Source of the DNA: Klebsormidium nitens
Taxonomy: Eukaryota; Streptophyta; Klebsormidiophyceae; Klebsormidiales; Klebsormidiaceae
DNA: 64,000 nt
Assembly: GCA_000708835.1 (NCBI GenBank)
Contig: DF236961.1
Location: forward strand, 248,001 to 312,000
Direction: 5' to 3'
The position numbers were made by a program, and so were the translations under genes. Numbering within the stretch: position 1 is the stretch's first letter; the number at the start of each line of letters is the position of its first letter. The notes beneath the pieces were generated by a model. That model saw only the letters and a program-made list of their open reading frames with translations, searched no databases and was not told the origin of the DNA. Shown here one piece after another: positions 35,730-49,000 of this stretch.

Positions 35730-38060
35730 TCAAATGCTTCGCAAGCGACACACTGCCATCGGTGTCTTCCATCGCAGAGAATGGTCATCGAAGACGTCTA
35801 CGACCTCACTCTAGTGCAGGTTATCTGAACTTACGGGCTACAAGTTGCGAAGAATGTCCGTCGCTTGCGGTTACACGATAGGAAACGAGTCCAGGAGTGT
35901 GAGCATTGAGAACCCAGTTGATACCCCACCTGCAATAGACCCAAGAAGATGTACTGAGGATCTTCAGAGAACTTACAAGAGGTTTGAACCAAGACTTATA
36001 CGGCCTCCCTCGGAATCATTCAAGATCCTTAAATGCAATTCACAAAATATCCTAGCTAGACTTCCTGAAAGCAAGAAGGGTTGAGCGCCTGTGTTGAACG
36101 ATTGATTTCAACGGCCAAGCTCCTGATTTGCAGTGTTAACAGATGTGTCATTGGCTGCCAGCCACTCCCACCGTGAGCTTCAACGAACTTGACCGGACCG
36201 GCACAGCCGACGTTCTGCAAAGACAAAACGCTGTCACATAATACCAGATTGATCTGCGTAAGCCGTCTTCCCGAGTCGCAAGGTGTGCTCGAGTGGAGTC
36301 CAAAGTCTGGTACAAAAACGAGTAACTATGAATTGATCCTCTCCGAAGTTCTGATGATGAACAACCCTTAAGATGAGGATAGTTGGTCTTGGTCAGGTTT
36401 CGATCGAAGGCAAGAAGAGCACTGTCAAGATCTTGAGACAGTTGCATCTTACCTGAACGAGGATTGCGAAGTATTTAGGGTTGGTGCCAGGATCCATGCG
36501 GATTACGATGTTGCTAGTTGTCGGGCATTTGATCCTGCCGAATGGCCAAGTGTCGAGGTTATAGCAAGCTGTAATGATGGTTCAGCAAGCTCTTAACATG
36601 TATAGTCAGATTAACTCTTAAGGAGGGAGGTCCACGGCTTCGTGCAATGCCTCAATCACTTGACGGCTGGTGTGTAATTCGTAAGTACCTCTGTAAGCCA
36701 AGCCGGTAGGCTAAGGCATTCGAAGCAATTCAAAGCAGTCAAGAAGCATAGGGTTAGGCGTGCTGACGGTTGAATCTCGATGTCGATCACACCAGCAGTA
36801 GGATTGGCAATCTGAGCGAAAGCGGAGGAGCTAAGATCGAAGTGATATGTTGCGCATTCATCCGTCGCGAGAACCTGCAAAAGTCGAAAAGGACCGTGTC
36901 TCTAGAGTTGCCTTCTCCAGTTTCATTAAAAATGCATTGTTTGAAAGCTTGGTAAAGCTCACCAACCGATCCTGGCTACTCACACAAAGACTCCTTTGTG
37001 GCTTGCGAAAGAGTGTGCCCGGACGAAAGCCTTGCCTTATCGAGTTCTTCAAACATAATCGAACAAGATATAACGGCTTGCAGCAAAATCAGACCTTTTT
37101 CTGCTGCAACTGTGTATAGGTACTTCACCTCGACACTGCCGGGCTTGCAGAAAGACTTCGAGTTGCTGCCCGGCACGCAAGAAACGACGTAGCACTGGCC
37201 GCAGCCGAGGCCGTTCTGCACAGTGCAGCACATTCAAGGGTGAGTTCTTTCATCTTTCACCTTTCACCATATTTTCTATATGCTCACTTTGTGTTCAATT
37301 TGAGCAGATTTTTTCGACTTTGAATCGTCTGGACTGGAGACAAGTTCAGCATATCCTGCTGAGAAGGACCTGAACCCGACCTGAACCGAAAGCTTCATCA
37401 AGACAGGACCTTGCTTGCACGGTGAAATTTTGAGGGGACACTTATATGATCCACTAGGTTAGGAACAAGAACGAGAATATGGAGGTATAAGTGCCCATAC
37501 AGAGGCAAATCAAGGGACTGATCTGCCTTACCTGGTATAGGTCGGGGCCAAGAGCAACAATGTTCGTTTGTGGTACGTTGCCTGCGCACATTGAGAGAAC
37601 GTCTTGTCAAAAGAAGGATGGGTCTTCAGGAAGACCGGAACACTCCAGGAGATAAGGGAGACGAAGGAGCCAGAACCAGGTTAACGAGCGCTGAACTTCT
37701 CTTAGCCTAGGAATCGACATCGATGAGCGACTTACCATAGCCACATGCTCCTCCTGCAAAGGAAAAAGACAGTACTTTCAGACACAGCTTCTCATGATGC
37801 TAAATAGGGATATCCAATTGACGAATCTGAAAGGCTTCTCTTTTGGCGGTTCAAAGACGGAGTATTCGCCTCGAGCTGATGATTGGATCAGAAGGAATTA
37901 TCCTGAGATATTTCACGGCAATATTTGTCTCACCGTTTCCAGCGCCGTAGTAGAAGGTTGCAGTAGCTCCAGATGTGATCTTGTTTCCGGAAGCAGTGTA
38001 CTTGCCTGAGACATATGCAGTAGACACCAGCATGATCAAAGAGGCACAGATTAAGAGCAG
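35730..38060 (-). CDS. Expansin (cell-wall loosening protein), 5' end unresolved
   Basis: Secreted wall-loosening protein. Minus-strand exons: 38060-37934, 37753-37736 (18-nt microexon), 37581-37532, 37215-37129, 36874-36768, 36534-36453, 36214-36141, 35929-35835, plus a tentative last exon 35797-35730 (TGA). Phases match throughout. A hydrophobic run, LLLICASLIMLVSTAYVS, is the signal-peptide core, so the initiator ATG lies in an unseen upstream exon; the ATG at 38033 would cut the signal in half. Domain 1 (double-psi barrel): ATFYYGAGNG, microexon-coded GACGY, LGCGQCYVVSC, and YHFDLSSSAF carrying the conserved HFD motif. Domain 2 (CBM63-like): NPKYFAILVQNVGCAGPVKF, GSGWQPMTHLWGINWVL, VSYRVTASDG. 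The fold and order match expansins (about 250 residues). The subfamily cannot be assigned, and the last exon is weak. Confidence 0.85.
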
Positions 38061-38954
38061 CTGCCGGGAGAAACCAATGACTTTGGAGCCAGCGGGAACT
38101 CTTCAGTTGGTGTTCACGGAAAGCTTGCAGGCGCTTATTGGATCGACAGGAGAAAAAGGGGAGCTTGGAAAGGCGAGCTTGGGAAGAAGGGGTGGAATGA
38201 CCGAAGCTAGAAAAGGAAAACAGTGGAATGAAGATTCCTAAGTTGTCCTAAGGCTAAGTGACCTTCTTCTGTTTTTATGAAGTCCGAAGCTGCAAAAACG
38301 ATAGGGACATTCATGAAGTGATTCAGTCGATATGGTTAGAGATTCGACGGCTTCTCGAGTTTCGAACTACATTCTATGTTTTCAGGCCAGCACAGGAGCT
38401 TCGACGTCGAATCGAAAGGAATCCCCTGCTGTATGCAGCTGCAGACTGATCAAGACACACCCATCTACGACGAAACCATGTGATCAGAGAATATTGAGAA
38501 CTTGAGACTGCACACTTCAAGCGGCATAAGATGTGGAATCTGGAGCCGTTGCTGCAGCCTTAGTGCGGCACTAAGTGGAGTTGCCAATTCTCTGAGACCA
38601 GATCGCCGTTGGGCTTGATCGAGCTTGGGCTTCAATTAAAAACGAAATCAAACCGAGCCCTGTTGCTTAAGTCTGTGCCGCAATTCACTTAACAAACTTG
38701 AAGCGTGCAATTTCACTTCAAATAATTCCTTCGAAGCGGTGCGAAGTGGGTGCCTCTCGTCGGCAGACGACCCCGCCTTCAAAAAACTGGATTTGAGGCA
38801 GTGAATCTGCACGAGATTTTGCCCGTTTTTCTCTGAAGCCATGTCGGCGGCCGGCTCCTGCTCGTGAAGGTAACAGAGCCTGACTGAACAGAGCTTCTCC
38901 GGATTCGCTCATCTGCCTGCAAAACACCTTTGAAGCACTCAATCATCTCTACCT
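38061..38954. other. Divergent spacer between expansin and coiled-coil gene
   Basis: It should hold both promoters and the first coding exon of the expansin, which I could not place: no minus-strand ATG followed by a phase-0 donor stands out. Nothing else recognised. Confidence 0.45.
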
Positions 38955-41785
38955 ATGGCGCAGCACGAAGAAGCGGCCCGGTTTTTGAAGATGATCAACG
39001 AAGCAGCTGCGAACAATGCGCGAGGAGGTAATGACAGATATCCTCGAAGGGATCCGTTCGTATCGTGTGGAGATCAAAAGCCATCCCCTTTTGATGCCAC
39101 CAAACGGTGGCAATGTGACATATCTGGCTCTTCAGATCTGAGCAAGTAGCATGCTGTCCTTTCGAGCATAAAATGCAACCCAAAGGTGCATGTTTGCGGC
39201 ACGTAAATACTCTTGCTTGAAGTCAAATGGAATCTGTCCATGGACTAGAGCTTATTTTAAAGTTGAACAAGTTTGTCGATGTGCAGAGCGCCTTTTGGAA
39301 AGCATGCGAAAGGAGAAGGCATTGCTGCGGGCAAAACTGGATCAAGCTTCTGCCGAGTTTGAGTAAGTAACGGCTGTCGCCCCTTCCAATCATCAATCCC
39401 GAGGCGTAAGAGTGGAAGCTGCTTAGTGCGCAGCTGATTTATATTTGAAGCTGAAAAAGGCAGCTGATGCTGTCTTACCTCTCGCATGTTTCGTATTTCA
39501 CAGAATGAGCTGGTCCAACAGTGGTCTTTCGCAGGTCAAAGAAGACCGACCGCCGCAAGTCACAGGAAGAGTACAAGACTCTGAGTGCTCAACTCCTATC
39601 GATTCAAGCCACCGTGTCCACGAAAAAGGTAAAATGCGCACATCTCAAAGCATCTCCGCTGGATCAAGCAGACATAGTCTCGTTGGGAACCTGATTGAAC
39701 CGGAGCGAAGCAAGATGAAAGGTTCCGTCCTTTTGCTTGCCAGAAGCTGCTACCGCATTGGTATCTCATGGTAACTGCAACAATGAGACCAATCATACGT
39801 CTTGGAAACATTTGCGTCTTTCTAATACAGGCAAGGATTGCCGTTTTGCAAGAGGAACTGAGTCTGCTGAGAACGCGCTCGAACGCCTTTGAGGTAAGTT
39901 GCTGGAGGGCTTCGTCCCTTGAACAGATCGGATGTTCCCCTCGTTAACCATGATGGTTCGGCCGTCATCTTCCGTTAGTCGACTAAGCATGTATATCGTG
40001 TAACCCCAGACTTTGTGGATGTGATTTGGATGCTCGTGCTTCCAGGAGGAGAAGGACAACCACAGGACACTCCTTACTTCGAAGATGCAAATCCTCAACG
40101 AGACGCTGAGGTGAGCATAATTGAGTGATACGGGTTTCCTTGCAAGGCCGTCGTCATCTTTCTATATATATTTATTGTAGCATACTTTTATCCTATATTC
40201 CCTGGCAGCATTACGCCCGAAGTGATGTTTTGCGAACGAAATAGTGATTTAGAAAAGAAGTTTTCCGCTTGCTGGATATCGAGTCTTCTTACGGTAATGC
40301 AGGGGTGCAATGATCGCCTTCATGTTGTTGACTTCTTAGGTTTGTCGTATGCGCTTAATCCAAATATTCTAAACTGACGCCTCGCCGAGAATCCACTTCA
40401 GGCGTCTACACTCTGAAAACACGGATACAGCATTGAGGGAGGAGCTCCGAAAGAAGCAGGAACAGCTTGCAGTCCTCGAAGGTGACTTAAATGTACTGAT
40501 CATTCTTGCTGGAGTTTGAAGACGGTCCACACGTTGGTGAACATACTGAGTAGTCCTGTCCTTTTGACCGCTTCAGATCGTCTTCGTTGTCCATCAAAGT
40601 ACGGTACAAGAGAAAGTCTGAGGGGCACGCTGTTCCCGACAAAATTGAGTCTGCGGTTGCAAGCTTGTAACTTCGAGAGCAGAAGCACTAAAATGGAGGA
40701 CTCGAGCTGATTAGCGCGGAATCTCATTCTTTTGCAGAGAAGGCAAAAGTCTACGAACAGTCTAGTACTGAAAACTTGAATGAGGACGATGTGTCGACAA
40801 CAAAATCGGAGATAACGGCCCTCGAACTGGAGAAAAAGGAGACGGATGCCTACATCGCGAATCATAAGGAAACTTTGTCAGCAAAGAGAGAGCACAACAA
40901 GATTGTCATCAAGCAATTGAACGAGGTAAACAATTGTAGGCTGAATGATAAAGATGCCCTCTGCCAGCTTGATCAGTCGTTTGTGAAGAACATCTGGATT
41001 GCGCTGCTTCAGATCTACCTGGGCTTCTAATTGCTTTCAGAGACCGGAGGCAAGAGATAACAAAGTGTCTGTGATCAAGGGTCAATTTCTGCGTCTAGCT
41101 TAAAAGTGACACATAGATAAATAGGCAAATAGGTAAATACATACACAGGTAAATCCTCGATCAAGAAAGCAGTGCACTTCCGAAACTGGTGCCGGACACA
41201 TCCACTTGCAGCAAGCTGGAAGCTTACGAACGAAACACTTCAAACAACAAGAAGCAGCTCACACCATGAGATGACGGAAGGCTTCCTGTTGGCTCGTGTC
41301 TGAAGGTGCCGAAAGCCAATGTCTACTTCTTCTGCTTTCCAACCAAGGACTTGAGTCCCGCTAATCTACTCAATACAACCGGTCTGATCATCGAACGGAA
41401 GTTTTATGCAGGTCAACAAGCAGAAATTTGAGAAGCAGAAGAAGCTCGAGCAGCTGCAGCACCTCGAACGAGAGTACGCAGAGCTGGAGAAACTTCAAAG
41501 GTGATGCATCTCGTCCTTGTCGTCCTTGACTTGCTTTTCAGGTTGTAAACTATTGCTCCTCTGCTTCGGCGAATCTCGGACGATCAGAGACCAGAGAGCA
41601 TGCTGTGCTTAGACAGTTCGATGACAAGTTTCAATCCCATTTGCTGCAGAGATAGCGGAATTGTTCAAGAAGCATTCACAGTGGCGCACAAAGACTTCCA
41701 GAAGCGGAGCGCTTGTCCGAAATGTGGAACGAACGCTTACGGCAATGCCGAAAAGGATGCTGGGCAAGCAAATCAGGAAGAATGA
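38955..41785 (+). CDS. Coiled-coil protein of unknown function
   Basis: Not recognised. Nine exons: 38955-39027, 39287-39362, 39535-39628, 39831-39893, 40046-40110, 40402-40481, 40738-40925, 41412-41500, 41650-41785 (stop TGA). All junctions are GT-AG and keep frame, giving 287 residues, which is strong support for a real gene. The protein is almost entirely Glu/Lys/Gln/Leu-rich coiled coil: ERLLESMRKEKALLRAKLDQ, ARIAVLQEELSLLR, then RREELRKKQEQ-like heptads and EKQKKLEQLQHLEREYAELE. The last exon leaves the coil and holds a single CPKCG motif near the end, half of a zinc-ribbon-like pair. It resembles structural or ciliary/kinetochore coiled-coil proteins only by composition. It is convergent with GRV2 and divergent from the expansin. 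Confidence 0.72.
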
Positions 41786-43037
41786 GAGGGGATTCTCGAA
41801 GTGCATAGAGGGTTCCAGAAAAGCGTTGTCTCGAAGTCAACATATACCGCAACCTCTGCCGCTGTTCGCATGCAGCCAGATGGCGTTTGCGCTATGCTCC
41901 GAATTTGTACACAGAAATCTAAAATCTCTACATATACGCGTCGCGTAAAAAGCCGTCCGCTGAAAGTGGTTGGCTGCTGACCGAGCAGGCCTTTTGGACA
42001 TCGGAAAATCATTGGAAGCGGCATGTGCACACACGCATCTATTGAATGGACACTTCTCTTATAGCCCGTGCGCATCAAAGGCATGGGGCGGAGTGCGGGT
42101 ACAGGCTTTTTATGTTGTAAGTTTTGCATAGGCGGCATCAGTTATCGCTCTAGCTAAGTCTCAACAACGCCAAAATGCAGCTTTTCGATGACCTTGCGCC
42201 TGGGTTACTCTATATGAAGTCGCCAGGACCTTGATATTAAACGTGCCCCGGCGCCTCTACCTGCGGTGGTGCTGCGGTATTCGCTGTACATTCGTCACTT
42301 TGATATGATCATGTTGCATGCATGACAGTTGCAGATTGCTATTTTTAAGCGCGGACGTTCAGGGATGACGCATGTATCCGGTGTGTTACTAACCACTGGC
42401 CATACTAGATAGAGGCTAACTAGATACCAGATACTAGATAGAGACTAACCAATGGCCATATGATAGAGGCTATACGATCGCCTAAACCGTCATACCAGTG
42501 TCATGTCGGATCATTACCGCTGCTATATTGTATCCCGGATGGCATGCAATAATTAAGCCCAGGGACTGCGCCTTTCCTATCGGATCGAGTGAGTCCTATA
42601 TCGCAATCATGCTGGCCTTAATAGGATCGGATGAGATCAGCTTGGGACACCATGCATTCCTAGTAGACGCAAAGAATGTACCGGCAGATTTAGCGTACGG
42701 AACGCCGGCCTCTCATCAACAAGTGCATTGACCAGCGACAGTCGTTCATAGTCCCGAGCCTGAATGGCCGGCCGAATTCGATCGTGCTGCCAGAGAAGGC
42801 CCCATTGATCAAACTCAAAGCCTGTTGCCGTCAATACGTGAAGCCGCATCGAACCAAAGTTCGTGGGTATACAGTGATATGTTCACTCTGCACGGCCAGT
42901 TGCTAATCTTGTTGCCGCTCGAATTTAGTAAACGGGTTCTATACAGTATGCACAATCGTCTCCACTTCTCGAAACTGACCGTAAAGCCTGCTTCTCTGCC
43001 AATGGCCCTACGTGTATCCCCACGATCACAAGCCTTG
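41786..43037. other. Intergenic, convergent; AT-rich with small repeats
   Basis: Lies between the coiled-coil gene and the 3' end of GRV2. A 20-bp direct repeat (ATACTAGATAGAG(G/A)CTAAC) occurs at 42402 and 42431. The stretch 42240-42760 is rich in GCATGC-type words, like 19320-19990 and 34850-35420. No coding exon is supported. Confidence 0.5.
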
Positions 43038-46000
43038 TTACAGAGGAGGAGGTCCATCAAACGGTTGCCGCTCTGCCTCTCCGCTATCTCCGAACTCGAC
43101 CGGTTCTTCGTCGGTTGGTACCTCCCCGACAGGGATTGGGTCAGGCTTTTCGTGTAGTTTCGTTTCAGTCCCCAAATCAGCCGCCGACCCCTCCGGCCGA
43201 CTGGGCGCCGGCTTTTCGCCCGAGCCCGAAGCGGAAGGGCTCGCCGAACTGCTCGCACTTTCCGCCAGAGTTGCTGCACTCGGCGCCGCTTCTCGCACCG
43301 GTTCCGGCGTCCGCACTCTTTCTGACGTCTCCCCATCGCGACTCGTCTCGCCTGACGGAGCCGGTACCGAGGCCCGCTTCTCGCCGCCGCTTTCCGGGGC
43401 TTTCCTCGGGGCCACAAAGTGTGCCGCTTTCAGAGTGTCAGGCTCAGGGGCCGGCGGCCTGAGTGGCGTGGTTGACACCGGCAGCGGCGTCCCGGGCGTG
43501 GACGGCCCCACGGGTTCCCCCTGAAAAGCGGGCGTGCTATCCTTTGCCCCGGCCACATCAACCGGGGGGGTGCCGCTACTGGCTGAGGCGCCCCCCGGGG
43601 AGGGCGTTTTCTTTCCCGGGGGGCTTTTGTCGGGTAAGAAGACCTTGGATTGGGGGGCGGGGAGGGCGTACTGGGCGGCGGAGGACGGCCCTTCGATGAG
43701 GCCAGCGACTCCGGTGGCGGAAGAAGCGCTCGAGGGCAGGAAGAGGTCGTGCTTCTGGTCCTTGTACGCGCGCCAAATCTGGGGCAGCGGGAAAGGGGGC
43801 AGATATTGAAGCAAAAAGTAGAGGGAGGATGGGGATTGGATTATGACTGCTTCCGCAGGGCGTCAGATCGTGGCATAAGCAGAGGGAAGCTGGCCAGAAG
43901 GAGTGGGAAATGACACGCGAGACTTGGATGGAAGGAAAACGAACATTCAGGCCCACAAGGGCGTCGATGGTAAGTGCATGCGTTGACGCACGTCCACACA
44001 TTATGATCCTGCCTCCCTCTCCCCGTCGCCTGTCTCAGACACCTCGTGGACTTGATACTCTTCGGCCTCTGAATTTTGAGGCAACTCTTTTGAAATGCTT
44101 CCGGCCGCTCGAGCAAAGCACCGAGAAAGGATCACGGCAGCTGTTATCGAAACACCTCGCCACCATATGTCGTTAGGAGAAGTTAGAAAAGCGGTCCCTA
44201 CCTCAGAGCCGTCCAGAATCTCCTTCACTTGCTGCGAGTGCACCCCTTCCGATGCCAGCAGCCGCAGCACTTCGACGGCCAGCACCCGTCCCACGCTGGC
44301 TTCCGCCTCGTTCCATTTCATCTGGCTGCTCAGCCCGTTCTTGGCGCCCGCGCGCCAGTCGAGCAGCGCCAGCAGCACGGGGACAAGGCCGGTCCTGCGG
44401 AAGGCGGGACTTTGATTGTCAGGAATCCGACAATCTCACAGGTTCTAGGGTCTGAAGGATGAGCAGTCGTTTTGTTGAAGTGGTACGGATTTAGGGGTTT
44501 GGCCAGTCTTGGCCGCCGGCGCGCCAGTGAAGCAGCGCCAGCAGTATGGGAATCAGACCAGTCCTGCGAAAGGTGTGGCTTTGATTTGCCAAGAGTCTCG
44601 GGATCTGACAGATTCTAGGGTCTGAAGATTTAGGGTTGTACCGTTTAACTGATCAAAACTTCAGGGGTTTGCTTGCTCTCGGCGCCCGTGCGCCAGTCGA
44701 GCAGCGCCAGCAGTACGGGGACAAGGCCGGTCCTGCGAAACATAGCAGTACGACTCGTCAAAATTGTGAAAACCTCATGGAATCTAGGATCTGACGTGAT
44801 CTAGGACCGAAGGATGTGAGTGTTGGAAGGTGGAGATTCGGAGTCGGGGACCAAGAATTCTTGGAGCTAAGAGCACTTCAGCCCAGTTATTTCGGCTAGT
44901 GGTGAAAGGGACAGGTTTGCGGGGGCGGGGTTCGGGGTCAAGGCAGACGAAAAGCGGTTATCCAGGTCCGGTGCACATGCACCAGCCCAAAAGGGCTAGT
45001 AAAGCGGCAAGACTGTTAGCTGTCATTATGGTCATAGTGAAGCGCCTAATCAGCAACACGGACAATCAAAAGTCGTTATATTACCACAAGATAGAATATA
45101 AGAACCCACCTGAGCCCTTGCCCAACGAGAGCGTCCCTGGCCCGGTTGTTCGCCGTGACGAGCCGTTTCAGGGTCTCGAGCGCGAGCACGCTCGCGCCGT
45201 GCCACCCAACCGCGCGCATCAGAAGGGGAACGACCTGCACATGACAAATGTATGTCAGAACTCGGCAGACAAGCACTCGCGACGGAGTCAAATGCTGAGC
45301 GCTTCACGCTGATCATGTCCAACTCAAACGTGAACCTAATTCTCACTTTGTGGTGGGAGCAACTGACACTAGACTTTCTGAGACCATGCTGAGATCTGTG
45401 TCATTAACTAAGTACGCTCTGAAAGAAAACCTCCTCGTTATGGTGAGCGTACGACGTGCACGTCATTCTGATGTCACGAGGCCGAAAGTCTCATCGCTCC
45501 TTCATTCAGATCCATATTTATCAAATATTGACGCCGTGAGCGTTCTCGTGTGACGTCTGTCGAGAACCGCCGCCCCGTTTAACCACACTGGGGCGCCCCT
45601 GCAGGTGCAGGCTCCGCAGAACTGCCAAACCGGGCTCGAATCCTCGTCGACTGCCACGACAAACCCAGTCCAGACCTACCTGAGGCGCCCCCACGTTTGG
45701 CGAGGCCATCGCCTCAGCGCATACCATACTGGTCGCCAGCTGGCGCAGAGCATCCACAGACGCTAACTGCACTCCGAACCGACACCGAACCTACTCAAGC
45801 CTTCTCCCCCATCCATTCCAAACCCTTCTGCAAACCGCAATCTAACCACATTCAATTTCAGCTGAGGTGCCCCGCGTTTGGCGCGGCCATCGCCTCTGCG
45901 CAATCTGTTCTGGTCTTCAGCTGATGCAGGCTTCGCAAAAACTGCTCCAAAACAATCCAAACGTTCTCTATAATCCACACCAACCACCATTTAAGCCCAC

Positions 46001-49000
46001 CTGAGGCGCCCCCGCGTTTGGCGCGGCCATCGCCTCTGCGCATGCCGTGCTGGTCGCCAGCTGGTGCAGGATCCGCAGACAGCTGGCGCGGACGCGCTCC
46101 TGGGGGGTCGGACCGTCCGACGAGCCGTTCTCGGACGCGCACTCTTCCGGCGTTCCGTCGGCCATGCTCGCGCGGCGGCCCTCGGCGGCCATCGTCCCGA
46201 CCAGCTTGTTGATGTAGCCCAGGTGCGCCACGTGGTCGGCCAGGATTGGCTGCGGGGAAAGATGGTGGAGTGACGTCAGCGTTCGTTCGAATGGAGGCGC
46301 TGACAGATAGGAGTGGTGGGGAAATTGCATGCTGAACGACCAATTTAGGCAGACTATACAGAACGGTTGCAGGAGAGAAAGACTGGTGAACATCTTGGTA
46401 GATTTCAAATTCTCATTTGAGGAACTTGTCAAGTGCACTGGACAGAATGTATCGCCCCACGGGTTCGCGAAGCAAAGGAACTGCGATGAGGCGAATTGCT
46501 CAACCTGGAAAGCATCACATGTCGTTCTCGCCTCTCCTTTTGCAAATCGTTTTTCGCACCCTTCTAAGACTCCAGAAAAGATCCAAAGGATGCAGAACAG
46601 AGAAAATTTCATGTCCAAAAGCAGTTTCTTATTCTTCCAATCGGACTCACGTGCACTCGGAGGAGCGACACGAGCGCCGCTGAGAAGAGCAGCGGAAGCT
46701 CTGGATCGCCGGCGCCCGATCGGACGGTCGCGGAGGTGGCCACGTATTGGTCGAGGAGGCCCTCCAGGAAGCGCTTGCGGTTGCGCAGCGGGAACTTGGG
46801 GTCCTTCAGGAAGAGACGCACGTACACGCCGCCCACCTGGGGCTCGTCCACCGCTGAAAGAAAAGAAGTCTTTACTTTTTAACAATTTCTCAACTTTCTT
46901 AACCGAGATTTCAAGGACGCGTGCTACACATTGCTTTCGCGACTCGTGGTTCAGAAGGTTGTCTCGGAACCCTGCGAACGTTGACAGCTTGTAGAAGTAG
47001 AAGGGAAAGCGGAGTGGTTGGCTCGTTGGAAGCTGCGACCACCTCTGGTTTGAGGTTCAACTTTTTAAATGTGTTATTGGAACGACCCGATACTGGCCGA
47101 AGGAAAAGGGAGCGCTCCTTGTACTGCCCTTCACCGAAAACTCCTCCTGCCTACTCGCATGCCATGTCCTCCAGATACGCAAGCGAATCAGCGCATCAAG
47201 CTCACGCTACATTAACCACAATTCATCGAACCTTTATCGAGCGAACATCCCTCGCCCCGCTCTCACCTCCGTCCTGCGGAATGACCTCCCCCGTCGCCGA
47301 CACTCTCTTCCCAATCGAGTCCGGCATCTCCCAATCCGCCCCCCCCCCAGCCTGCTCCCGGATCAACTCCTGACCTAAGGTCGCCAGCTGCCCAGCCAAG
47401 CTGGCAGCCATTGCGGGCGACCACACCAGTTCGGGGGTCTCGGTGGTTCGGCCCAAAGCGCTCACGACGGCTTCCCCTGGTCCGTCGACGATAGAAGCGA
47501 CTAAGCCGTCTGGAAGGAATTTGCCGAGGGCGATGGACACGCGGGGGCCGTGCAGAGGCTGGGCGACCTGTAAGCGGGGATGAGAGCTATTCGGTCGCCG
47601 TTTGGAGTGCAACTGGAGTGGAAATGGACTCTGAAATGGACTCTTTGGCGTTAAGGTTGGACAGTGATGGACGCGCGGGGCATGCGAGGCTGACCGTCTA
47701 AATGCAGATGTCACAGACGTCGAGTCGCCGTTTGATGGAGACGAGTCGTTTCTGGGGGATGGCCGTAGAAGAGCTCGACGAGCTGTGATCAAGACTTTGG
47801 CGTACGTAATTCTTCCTCCAAGAATCTCTTCATAAAAGCTGACTGAGCGAGATTTATAAAACGATGTTGTCAGGAGGTTGAGGGGTTTGTTGATTACTAT
47901 CAGCCTCGGCAGATCTGAGCTCCTTCCCTATGTCAACCTCGCACCAACTCAATCTTTTCGCTCGAAAGGAAGACTGAGATCAATCAGCACCGACATGCAA
48001 CTCAAAGTCAAAAATTTCGGAAGAGCCGCTCAATCCTGAAAAGCACCCCAAAACTGGCAGAAAACGTTCACTTACGAGCTTGCCCAGGAGCGACGCAGCT
48101 GCCGCCCGCTCCGCGGTGCCCACGGTCTGTCCGGTCGGGAGCAGTACCTCCAGGATGAAGATGGCCCCGCCGTTCTTGGCAGCAGCCCAAGCAGCGTCCG
48201 CTGTCATGCAACGAACTTCTCGTCAAACCTTTACCAACTCTTGGACTCTTTTAAAATCTTCGGAACCAAGTCCTCGGTTGCTTTGCAATGCATGTAAAGA
48301 ATGTTTGTCGTGTTCTTGGACGGGCCATTGGTCCCTCAAGTTCCCAAACCTTTCTATTGTCATCGAAACGATTCTACAGGCTCGTTTCCTTTACTCTCAA
48401 AGTCGCAATGTCTCTCGATCGTAATCTAGGGCATTTCTGTCATCCCCTTAGCCATACGAAACGGTACATGTACACGGACCTTCAGCTACCTCGACTGCTA
48501 TTGGACCCGCCAAGTTCGAGAGCAGGTGTACTTTCACGCTGACAAAGAAGAGAGTGGTTGCACTTTGCATGAAGAAGGGGTTGCCACAAGTGTGGTGTCG
48601 ATGTCTTACCGGTAGAAGCAAGCGCAGCGAGCACATGTAGGACGCTGCTCCGCAAATGGGGGGCTGTGTGCAGCAGCTGAAACAGCAGGATGAGACCCCC
48701 CCGGTCCGCAACCTGCCACAAACGACATGCCCGCGTGTAAACTGTGTCCACAAACGAGTGTCCTGAGGAAGCAGTTTTCATTCGAAGCCGTAGCGCATAA
48801 CGATCGCCACTGTTCGAATAAGTCGTGAGAGGGATGATAGAACAGAAGGCTTGTGTCGGGCCTGATGGTCTATGGTCTTGGAGCATCTCTTGTGGCAGAA
48901 GGGGTTTCGGCATACTTGTACATGAAATAGAAAACGACGAGACAGAGCGAAAGAGAGATGCGAAGCGCATGTCTTCTACGTGGCGTGAGATAGGGCGTCG

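Noticed and set aside
43012-43699. Several plus-strand open frames over the last GRV2 exon
   Set aside because: Shadows of the Pro/Ala-rich GRV2 tail; low-complexity GC-rich sequence opens all frames.
45631-45665. GGGCTCGAATCCTCG resembling a T-arm
   Set aside because: No cloverleaf can be formed with the upstream sequence; it lies in a GRV2 intron next to a junction copy.
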